This document shows positions 1-11,100 of a stretch of 64,000 nucleotides of DNA, one piece after another. The notes under the pieces were generated by a model. It did no database searches. It was not told the DNA's origin and saw nothing but the letters and a program-made list of their open reading frames with translations. Source of the DNA: Lamellibrachia columna (lineage: Eukaryota; Annelida; Polychaeta; Sabellida; Siboglinidae); contig OY759263.1 in NCBI GenBank assembly GCA_963662155.1, positions 26,052,548 through 26,116,547 of the forward strand. The letters are read 5' to 3'. Each line of letters opens with the position of its first letter. Within the stretch, counting starts at the first letter, position 1. Both the position numbers and the translations under genes were made by a program.

Positions 1-167
1 TGTTTTTCAGAATAATCATTAAAAACTCTTTTTGATACCATCCCCTAATCTGCTCCGTTGCACCCCATTGACTGGCATGGCTTTTCCGCCTCCCTCACAT
101 CCCTCCGTGCACCCTTCCCTGTTTTATTGTTCCTTCCTTGTCCCCGCCTTCCCCTTTTGCCCCCTAG

Positions 168-239
168 ACATGGACAGTTTACAGACAACAAGCAGTTTTG
201 TTCCCTCCATGTGAAGTTGACTCCGTCCAGCACCGTGAG
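168..239 (+). CDS. possible upstream CLASP exon (72 nt)
   Basis: A long pyrimidine tract ends in CCCCCTAG at 167 and a GAG|GTATTT donor lies at 239/240. The 72-nt segment between them is open in two frames. Read in phase 0 it would join the alternative start of the next exon at 2051. It shows no residue similarity to CLASP that I recognise, so it may be an optional exon of the Ser-rich linker or a chance splice-site pair. Confidence 0.2.
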
Positions 240-422
240 GTATTTCGTTTCCGACCAAGTCGTTTCATCATGTCGTGTGACCAGGCTCATTTCAGTGGCG
301 GCCACAGTAAATACATGCAAGGGAAATGGTTGCTATTGGCAACAATACAGAATGTTCAGTGTTGTTATGCTGAAATGTGTTCAAAAGCAATAATGGGTTA
401 ACATTACAGGTGCAAAATTAAT

Positions 423-1833
423 TATGGGTCATTCCGTGTCAAACCAACCAATGGTCAAAAAGTTGATGTCTCAGAATTAGCTTAGATTTGAACCATTGAT
501 TAAGTAGATACACCTGACCACTTCTGCAAAAATACTAAGGATTTGCATGCAAATTGTGTCTGTAACACCCTAGAATATGAACGGGGTAAGTGCCCAAAAA
601 CGCACCCATTATTTTTATTAACTGTTATCACGTGCTTCTAATTTGAGAAGTTTACAAGCTACATATCTGAAATTTGTTGAATATGTATACCGGGTGCTCG
701 AAAATGGAAAATTTCCAAATTGCTATCGTCTATTGTCAGAGATACTGACAATAACCCATTAGTTTTTCTAGTTGCCATACTTTCAGAATCATTCAGCCTT
801 CAACTTTAACTTTTTCTATATTTTACGAATTTCAGCACCCAAAAATGAGAATGTGGGACAAGTCCTATGACCACCATTTTTTGACTGTGCATAGCCCTTT
901 ATGAGGTAAACAATATATTAGAATTTCAGGATGGTGTTCTGTCACATTTATTTAGGAAATTTTGGCCGATTTGGGTGAAATATAGAACAAAACGCCATTG
1001 GGCAGAACAGTAACTATCAGCTGCAACATAGATTAAATGAGACAGAATACCATCCTGACATTAAATGAGACAGAATACCATCCTGACATTAAATGAGACA
1101 GAATACCATCCTGACATTAAATGAGACAGAATACCATCCTGACATTAAATGAGACAGAATACCATCCTGACATTAAATGAGACAGAATACCATCCTGACA
1201 TTAAATGAGACAGAATACCATCCTGACATTAAATGAGACAGAATACCATCCTGACATTAAATGAGACAGAATACCATCCTGACATTAAATGAGACAGAAT
1301 ACCATCCTGACATTTGTATGTGTTCTTTACCTAATAAAGGAATATGCACAGTTAAAAAATGGTGGTCCTAGGACTTGTCCTACATTCTCATTTTGGATGG
1401 TGAAATTCATAACATATAAAAAAAGTTTAAGGCTGAATTATTCTGAAAGTTTACGAACTAGAAGCCTACTGAACTAATAGGTTATTGCCGGCATCCCTGA
1501 CAATAGATGGTAGCAGTTTGAACATTGTACTGTAACACAACAATGAAGGACTTTGTCCTGTCATTCTTGAATTTTACATAGATAATTTTCAGATATGTAG
1601 CTTGTAAACTACTCAAGTTAGAAGCACAGATAACAATAGTGGGTTCATTTTGGGGTGCTTACCCCCTATTCACATTACGGGGTGTTACAAACACAATTTG
1701 CATGTAAATGCTTTGTTCTTTTGCAGAAGTACTCGGGTATAGCAACTTATTCATTGGTTAATTTAAGCAAATTCTGAAACATCAACTTTTGAAATTTCTT
1801 GAAAATTGGTTGATGTGACACAGGATGACCCAT
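423..1833. mobile_element. fold-back element 1 (long inverted repeats)
   Basis: The left arm (from ATGGGTCATTCCGTGTCA) reappears inverted at the right end (to TGACACAGGATGACCCAT). Shared internal blocks include the TGATGTCTCAGAATT, TTGCATGCAAATTGTGT and GAAGTTTACAAGCTACATA segments. The arms are about 400-500 bp each and diverged. There is no coding capacity. The centre holds a 10-copy 28-bp tandem array. A second copy lies at 39781-40678. No clear target duplication was found. Confidence 0.75.
1032..1311. repeat. 28-bp tandem repeat, 10 copies
   Basis: The unit ATTAAATGAGACAGAATACC plus ATCCTGAC is repeated ten times almost perfectly. The unit is the inverse of the CAGGATGGTGTTCTGTC stretch in the left arm of the surrounding fold-back element (near 928), so the array grew from the inner edge of one arm. 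Confidence 0.95.
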
Positions 1834-2030
1834 ATCAGTTATATGAAATTCTTTGAGAAAGCTCATTGGTCAGTATTGCAAGGCAACCGCTGATTCACTC
1901 TGGTTGGTCACATGGTGTCACATGATCAGCCACAAACGCAAATAGATGACAGCAGACAGCAGAAATCCGAGTCTGGTCGGTCTTTGCTCAGTGGCCCTCC
2001 CTGTTATCACTGTCATCACTACCCCATCAG

Positions 2031-2189
2031 GTTTTAAGAACGTTCGCCAGATGAAATCTTCACAGCAGCAGCGTCGGTCGTGCGCAGCGCGTAGCTTTGA
2101 CAATGACAACAACAGCCCATCGGATGTCAACAGCCCACGACGCAGATTTTCCTCTGACTCGGAAGCACCTGTGAAGCCACCGTCCCTAC
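2031..2189 (+). CDS. CLASP: CLASP exon: Ser/Arg-rich linker
   Basis: The acceptor CCCCATCAG precedes 2031 and the donor GTGAGT starts at 2190. The segment is rich in Ser, Arg, Asp and Asn (for example [19 protein letters not shown]) and ends in phase 1, as the next exons require. A second possible acceptor (CGCCAG|ATG, exon start 2051) would also keep the frame. This low-complexity linker is expected after TOG2 in CLASP. Confidence 0.75.
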
Positions 2190-5100
2190 GTGAGTGGTCT
2201 CAGACCTACGTCTCCAGTCCAAGTAGCGAGTAGTTGGCATGCGATGGAACCATTGTATCAATAGCAGCTGAACACACGTAAAGAACAGACAAAATGTTTC
2301 CCCCCCAAATTAGGCATTCACCCCACATAATTGTGATTGGTCACATGAAGTGATAGCTGAATTGCAAATGCTCCAAGTAATTAATTTGACACACATCGCA
2401 AATTCAAAGGGGAAAGAGCGGCTGCTGCACTACTAGGAGTTAGAGATGTATTTCAGATCGTGGAGTTAAAGATTTAAGCAGTGTACCTTCAACTTTGTAG
2501 TTTAGCATATCCACATATTTGAACTGCCCTGCAGATTCTGTTAAACCTGCGATATTTTCTTTGTAGTGTCACATAAAAGTGACGCTATTCAGCTATTGGC
2601 AGATTCAGATAAAAAGTGTGATATTCTAAATTTATCGCCACAAAATAAATGTCCTGTTTTAGTTAATGTATAAAAGTAAAAAGACGTAGTGTCGTACTTG
2701 ACCTAAGAGGGAGCCACCGTGTGTTCTTGTTGCTTGCCCAGCATCCTCGAGGGGCGAAGAAACTGAAAAGTGGCTGACTCAGAGCTGCAATGAAAACGTG
2801 TTCTCGACGGCCATGTCCGCTATGCGACATCGCTGTAAGTGCAGTAGGTCACGCGTTCAAGGTCACTGGTTTGGTTTTGCGTTTCGGTGACGTCACATTT
2901 TCGATTGTCAACTGACTGTTCACGGGGTTGACTATGTGCAGGTGTGACATGTTTTGTTGCTTCAAACCAGCCTGCCACCTCATCAATGGTTCTGTCAAAC
3001 TCAAGTCATGTCTGTGCAGGATTTAGCCAAATAAGTGTTCACGCAATGGGCACACAAATGAAGATTAAGAAGTGTTTTGTTTGGTTACACATACAGTATA
3101 TTTACAATAACGTATAAAGTCATGTTTTTTGGGCTATGCACCTAGAAGAAATAACAAAAACTAACCATGTGCAACTACAATCAAGAATATCACGCCAGTG
3201 GTTTACTTGGAAAACCTTGTTGAACACACATCTTTATGCTAGCCACTTATTGGTCACCCTGGTCAACATGTCAGCCACCAGGAAAACTGAGATTTTATCA
3301 GAATCTCCCACTCTCAGAACAAATTCTGAGAAAACCACTAGCACGATATTCTTGATTGTAGTTGCAAATGGTTAGTTTTTATTAACTCTTAGTTGTGTTG
3401 CCCCAAAACCATGATTTTCTTTTCGCTTTAAAATAAAAGTGGAACTCAGGAAGTCCTCTGGAATCCCCCAGGGGCTTATGACAAGGACCACCTAGAATAC
3501 CATAGAGTAACCTGATAGAATTCAGGTTACATTAAAGCAGAGTAGTTAATATATGTTGTGAATATATATATATATATATATATGTCTGTTGTTTGGTTGC
3601 AAATTTAAATCCACTCAAATGGAACACTTTAAAAAGTTCAGGTTGATGCAAGACGTCTAATGATAGTAATGAAGATCAGAAAGGGGTATAATTCACACTT
3701 TGAAAATAAGCTACAGAATTAATGTAATGTTATAAATACAACACATAAAAGGTGGTATAGGTAAAATCTATCACAGACATGACCTGAATGTTTACCCAGA
3801 GAAATGATGATTATATGTGGTAAAGTTTGACAGAATTATGAGACGAGGGTAGGTTTGCTTTGAAGGTTTCATTTGCTTTGTTTGATTCTCTTTATTCTTC
3901 ATCATTCATACTTGTGTTGGTTGTTGATGTAGTTATATGTATCATGTATTAGGATGTCATTGTGATTAAGTTAGCTGGAGGGACTTAAGCAGATGTTCTC
4001 AGATTTCTCAGAATGTACGTGTGAATACAGGCGCCACCTGGCAGTGATGTGGAGCAATTGACCCCCCACCTTGTCTCTACCCTGCCCCCTGTTGTATTGC
4101 TTGTCTCGCACGCTGCCTGCTTGATGCCTCTCGATGTCGTCTTTCTGTCCAAACCATCGGCCCTTTCACGACAGATGGATGTTGACTATCAGCTTGACTG
4201 TCAATTGGGGGCCACCTCACAAAACAATTACAAAAACAAAAAGGTTTTCAATCACCACACCAAAAAGGAGGTGCGTTCGTGCGTGCGTGCATGCGTGCAT
4301 ACACGCGTGTCTTTGTCCATATGGATAGAGCAGCAGAGGTTCATAGATGTGTGCGTGACTGGATATGAGTGTGAATGCATGCTTGTATGCGTGTGTGCAT
4401 GCATGCGTGCCTGTGTGTGTTCGTGCGTGTGTGTGCGTGCGTGTGTGCATACATGCACAAACCTGTATCTGATATAATTTAGTGATCCCACCCAACACAA
4501 AAACCTGTTTTGAATTGTACTGTTTTGTCTGTCCATAGTACTAGACAGTTATTAGTGTGTTGCATATACACACTCGAGAAGAGACGAGGGTAGGTTTATG
4601 CACTTGTATGTGATCAGTAATACAGAGTATTAATATATCTCTTGTTATTCTATCAGAAAATGAGAATTCGCCCACCAGATGGCAGCATTTGTCCTAATGA
4701 CGACTCATGATCGTTGTTCGTGCAACTGTTGGTTTTGCATAACATTGACAATGGCGTTGACCAGTTTTGCTTTTTGACACCAGGGCCTTTGTGCCGCAGC
4801 GCAACAGATCTGTGGGCGGGGCCGGGCTTGTCTCGCATTCCACGGCCCCATGTCACTTCTCCCCGACACTCGCGTGAGTAGGGGGCGCCATCTGGTGACA
4901 TTATGTGTCAGTGCCTACCCTGCTTGCTTTGTTGTATCATACTGCGAGTCTCGGAGACGTTATCAGGCATAGATATTTAGGGCATGCCCATCCAAGACGT
5001 AGTTTTGTCGTTGTATGGTATCCTCTTTAATATTTCTTTCTCTGATCTTTATAAAGCTGCATAGTAATAAATACTATTAATAAATATGGTATTGTGAAGT

Positions 5101-8100
5101 GCCCTTTTCTATACATAACGTTCCAATTTTGGAAGATCGCAAATTCTATTCTGCATTGGATGGCATGCTTATTTGTCACATATTCAATGCCCTTTATCGT
5201 CTACTGCTGCATATTTTATACTGCGTATAATTTCACTTTATTGTTAAGTTGCATCATATTTAATGCGACAGTTACTCTGCTCAATGACGTGTACATTTGC
5301 TTTGAAATCAATTCTAATTATACATGCATGTGTTTATTTACTTGCATGGTATAAATTATCTGTATAATTCTCTTAGTAATCATCTTGTGATTGTGATTAT
5401 GTTGTATAAGACTTGTGTCTAAAGGTACTTGCTTGTTCAACAGAATGAACGATTCTGTGCAATGTGTGCATTATTTATTGTGTCATAGTTGCCGTGTAGA
5501 AAACGCAGGTGTGTTATTGTATGTTTTAGTTAATATGTTCATACACTGACTAACAATCTCCCGCATTTAGCATGCAAGCTGTGCAATAAGTATAAACTAT
5601 AGTGTGTTTGTTGAGTTGCTGAAAGGAACAGACTGATGTGTTAAGCATTTATGGGAAAATGAAGTGGTCTGCTACAGCTCAGATCATCTATCTGACAACA
5701 ACTTTTTGTTCCTCAAATTAAGTCTAACCTGGACAGGTTATTTCTGTAGCTGCACCCAAAATCTGGAACAAACTACCCTTCATTTAAAAATTATCTGAAA
5801 CTAGAGCTGCCTTCAGGAAAAAAAACTGATGACAGATTTATTCAAAATTGCCTCTAATTCTTTGGTGGTCCATGATCATGACGCTGTGCTTAACGATGCT
5901 GGTTTGTAGCACATGCGCCTCTTGTTTTCCAGTTGCCAAGGATTTAGGCGCTATAGAAGTATATTATTACGTGTACAAGGTCACTTTTGTGTTTGTAATT
6001 TGTGTACAGTGACTGAAGTCTCTGAAGTAGGCTTTGTCATGCTCACTGTTTGTACAAGTGTTGTATGTTAGTATCTGGTTCTGCTTTTTTGTAGCATTGT
6101 ACTTTGCTGCAAAATGTCACATGTCTATGTTTTCAGCATTACTATGGTACTTATTCCTCCATATTTGTTTCTCCATAGACATTATGTTTTCAAACACATA
6201 TGCACACACATACACCAATGAATTCTTTCATTTCAGCGTATTAAAAGCTGCATGGTTTTGAGTGTCTGACATTTACCTTAGCATGACAAAATCCCTGAGT
6301 TTTTTTTTAATTCATCCTGTGCATGTATTCCTAACTTCAGCCATTGTCAGCTATACATTTTGTCATTAAAACTGCTAAATAATAGACAATAATTATTATG
6401 TGATACAACAATGAAGGCAATAACGTAACATTTGTTTTTTTTATTGATTCATAAAAAAATGTCACTGTTCACTTTAGAAATAAATGATGACATGTATTTG
6501 TATAATCATAATACCTTTTTTAACATGAATGTAAACTTTTAACATTAAGAACTGTACAGTATTATTAGTATTATTGTCAGTATCGTATAAATGTTCAGTG
6601 TGCTATATTATAATGAATGTTAACATACACATCTGTTTATGATTGATGTTAGTAACTGACTTGCCCATGGTTGGCCCTTTGTGCCAGTATATGTTCCAGG
6701 ACTAATGTGTGACATATTTTTGTTTGGTCTCCAGCGAGGCCTCAGAAAAAGATGGCCCAGAGTAAAGTTCAAAGTATATTTTCACCGGAGCGAAGTCGCT
6801 CGCGGTCAAAGATAGGAATGTCGCAGTCACAACGTAAGTGTTTTAAACTTGGATGTGTTCTTAATGCAGAATCAGTAAGTATTTGACACAGCCTCGTTAG
6901 TATCGTATGGCATACTGTGCATTTTTGGTTAAAGGAAATGTACAACCATTTTCATTGATTTTATCTAATTAAATTGCTCAATTTCTCAGAATTTGTTATC
7001 TCAAAGTACATCTAAGTTATGTTATGTTTTGTTATGTTTCATGTTTTAATCTGTTTTTGTTGTGCATTTATCATCAGAAATTTTACAGATCAATAAATTA
7101 TTTAGTGAAAAATTTTACATTTGACCTTCAAATTGCAGTAATGCAGTCTATTTGTGTCGTAAAACTAGAGCTAGGTAATTTCAGTATCACTAAAATATTA
7201 AGCGATGAAAGATCGTGATAGTAACATGTTTTGTATGGAGATAATTTTTAACCAACCGAAATGTACTAATAAATTAAGTGTCCATGAAACAGTAGTTCAA
7301 TAACTCCTGTTACGTGTGGACTCAAACTCTTCACTTACTCTATATACACAACAACCACTCGTTTGGATATTTTTCAAATATCCCTAGGCAGCTCAGATCA
7401 TCTTTTTTACAACTTGTTCCTAAAACTTAGCTTAACTTGGGCAAACGTGCTTTCTCTGTAGCGGCGCTACTCTAGGGTCTGGAATGAACCATTAGTTTGA
7501 AATCATCCGAAATTATAGCTACCTGAAATCTTTGGTGGTCCCTTTTCCTGATCTGATAATGACTTGCGTGTCCCTGTTCATGATAAAGATTCGAGTTTGT
7601 TGCGGCTCTGAGCTCGGGTTCCTGAGGATATAGACACTATAGAAGTTTATTTTTTAATAACGGTCTTCAGTGTTTTTATGCAGTCATGTTGGTGCATTGT
7701 GCTTGCAGCCAGCAGTAGGTCTGGGTCACCGTCATCTCGTCTCAGCTACCTGACCCACGTGAAGACACACACCGGCACGGTACCTGCTGGCCGGGTCAGA
7801 CGCAAGTCTGGCATCCCATGCAGTCAGGGCTCGAGTCGTGACACTAGCCCTGTACGAACTAATGGTAAGTGCCACCTAGGGACAGATACAGGCACTATCT
7901 CTAGTCGGTGATGATTGGTCTATTTAACATTACTATTAGATGTCCCAAAATTAATCATTGTTATTTGAAATTTGACCATATTCAGTAACATTATACAGTT
8001 AATTCTGCTTAATTAACAAAATCACTGATAACAAAAACTGTTTGACGTACATTCACTTCCACATGATTTTCCGGTCCAATTTTTTTCGGAAATTCACTTA

Positions 8101-11100
8101 AGTGACACTTCCTTTTATGCTTGAACTGTCTGTGAAATGGAAATGATTGGGCATCTGTATGTTAACAACTCACTTGTCTTGTTGTGGTGCCAAAAATTCC
8201 ATCTCTGACACGTGCATGTGCTGCCGGCCAGCAACTAGAAATTGAAACCCTCCAAAGTACAGTGTGGCAGTTCACAAATGTGCCCGTTTTTCTATGTTCA
8301 TAACTATTTTTTCAGGGTGCAAAAATCCTTGAAATTGAGTACCATCACAAAATAACTGGCCCTGTACTCGTCTACCGTCTGTCTGGAAATCAAATAGTTA
8401 TATGTCCCTTTTGTAGCATTCCCCACTGTTGCAATAGGATGATATGAAGTCGAACTGTATGTTTTGTTGCAGGCCGTGAAAGGCGACTAAGTGCGAGTTC
8501 AGCTGCACGGCAAGCCCCGTTATCCAGAATGATCGGACAGACAAAGGGTAAAAAACATACACTTGCTCATTAGGATATCGCTAACAAAACGGATTTGAAT
8601 TACCCATTTCGGACACAGCCAAGAAATCTGGACTTGCTTCACATTTCCACTATGTGTTTAGCCTCGATTATCCACGCCACCGTTCATTGCACACATCTTC
8701 GCCTCAATCCAAGCCGTACTTTTCATTGTGACGGAAATTATGTATGCAGCCCGATTCTGGGTGCATACATAATTAGATCAATTAGGCTCTCATCCAGCAA
8801 TTTGACTGAACCATCAAATAAGATTTAACTTTTATCAGTTTATATGATGCAATTCGAATTATACTGACACAACTGTTGCACTGAGAAGTTTAATCATGCA
8901 AAATAATTTTATAGTGTAGAATCTCAATAATGACGCCGATTGGCTGCTGGCGCTTCACGGAAATGCCTACACAAGATGGAGCAGGTAACAGTCAAACCAT
9001 GTGTGCAGTGTCAGACTCTCCTCTAGGCGAGTTCACGAAGGCGAGCAAGAGTCAGATTAGTTCTAAGAATTATTAGCAAGAATGCCTTGTTGTTGATTGT
9101 GCACTCGCTGTGTTGTGACCCTGTGCGACATCTTTGTTGTTGCCAGTTGCGATGGCACAGAGAGTGCTGACCCCTGGTGGTGACATGGAGGCTGCCGTAG
9201 CTGATGCCCTGGTAAGTCGGCGAGAGATAATGTTGTCAGTTAGTAATACTGTAGTAGCCTAACTGGCATTTGAACGATATATTTTAACATTTTATGGGTA
9301 AACAATTCACAGCCAGATATAATATAAATTTGCATCGGAATGTCATTCATGGATGATCTCAAAACATTGATGTACACCTCTACACAAACTGACTTCGTTC
9401 CTCTAACCCCCTACCTGCTACATGAAACTGACTTCGTTCCTCTAACCCTCTACCTGCTACATGAAACTGACTTCGTTCCTCTAACCCCCTACCTGCTACA
9501 TGAAACTGACTTCGTTCCTCTAATCCCCTACCTGCTACATGAAACTGAACTACTATATTCGACCTATTAAGTGTACATGCCCTAATTAGTGGACACCCCC
9601 TTTTTTAATTAGCAGGATCCATAATTATAATTTGACTAGTGTGGAACAACCAAAAGGTGTCACCATCTGGTGTTAAACAGTTGGCACCACTTCAGTTGTT
9701 CTACACTAGTCACCAAACGGCACCCCTAGTGTTAAACATTTACCTTATTGTCTACAGAAGCACAAACAAATGTATAAGAATAGATTCCTTGACATTTTTC
9801 CATGGCCCAATTTTTTTGAAGCACTACGCTTGTTAAGTTGAATACGGTATGTCAACCTGTGTGCAACTTCGTGTTCGCCAGGTGGCACTTCAGCCGCCAT
9901 AGCACAAACCTGCCTGCAAGCGCTTGAAGTCAGCACCCGCTTGAACTGTGGTTAGAAAATAAACAATGTTTTGAAACAATACATCGATGTAGGACATTAA
10001 ACGAAACAACTAATAACCCACCCCAGGAAAGTTGATCAATAATAATATAATAATAATGTTTTATTTCAAGCAAAAGCCCATGTATGTATACATACAATAC
10101 AAGTAAAATATTTAAATATACACACATGTTGAGCATTAAAAGTACATGTAGTAAGAAGAAAAAATATATACACACATGTCGTGCAGTAAAAGTACATGTA
10201 AAACAAGTTAGAATAAAAAATATATATAAATGTACAGACATCAAATATTAAAAGTATACAATTGATCAATCCAATGTTTAATCATTGGGCTTCGATAATA
10301 AATAAAAGTGAAAATAATTCACAAAAAGTAGATTACCAGACTTTTCTAACCAGCATAAAAGGCTAAATATTGACGAGTGAATGCGTTCGTTAAATTAATT
10401 TACATTTGTAGCAAGCATATAACTTGCACTACAACGGCGTGACAAGTTGTGTAAAATTCTAAATTTGTTGTTATCTGCAATAGTAATGCCTTTCAGACTC
10501 TGTTTTTTAAATTACACCAAAGACTTGAAGTATACATTGAACCACAGTATGAATTAAATGAAGTTGTTTTAATGGTTCTGCAACATAAATTAACTTTTCT
10601 GGCTAAAATATTTGCCTGCGCATAAATACTTCTTTTCTGCCTGGCAATATCATCATCATCAGTAAGGTTATTGTTTATAATATGACCAAGGTATTTATAT
10701 TTTTTAGTGTGAGATAGTGTATGGTTTGTTATCAATAACCATGCAATAAAATATGCCTCGTATGTGTAGAGAGTGTCAGCGAGACGGAGGTGTGAGAGTG
10801 CAGAGTCTGACGACGCAGGAAGTGAGACATCCAGCATCTGCTCAGAGCGGTCTTTCAGCTCATTCAGTCGAACGTCTGAGGTGGGTGTTGTACCATACCC
10901 CGCCCCTTCCTACTGTACTCTCTGTAGTGTAGATCTTCCACACAGTGTGGCGTCAACAGTGTCAAGTGGTCAACAGATATTGATACAAAATAATGTTTGT
11001 CTAAACACAAATCCTCTTACTGGATGTTATTTATTTATGGATGCCATTTTTTTGGCAGAACCGTCAACAATAAGTTTATTCTATTGTAGCCTATTGTAGC

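Larger units (their letters stand above)
240..2030 (+). other. CLASP intron, left part of window
   Basis: Apart from fold-back element 1 and the possible exon at 168-239, I see no coding or RNA feature. Confidence 0.6.
2835..6734 (+). other. CLASP intron with repeats
   Basis: Contains an inverted repeat (3151-3384), a (TA)n tract near 3565-3583, GT/GC-rich microsatellite at 4265-4455, CTCF-like motifs near 4032, 4672 and 4880, and a LINE 3' end at 5690-5975. The rest is AT-rich with no supported gene. A 16-bp direct repeat (AGACGAGGGTAGGTTT) occurs near 3841 and 4582. Confidence 0.6.

Noticed and set aside
1032..1311. Regular repeat considered as a CRISPR array
   Set aside because: Units are contiguous with no spacers, and the genome is eukaryotic.
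4049..4536. Cys/Val- and His/Thr-rich frames on both strands
   Set aside because: Artefacts of a GTGC/GTGT microsatellite.
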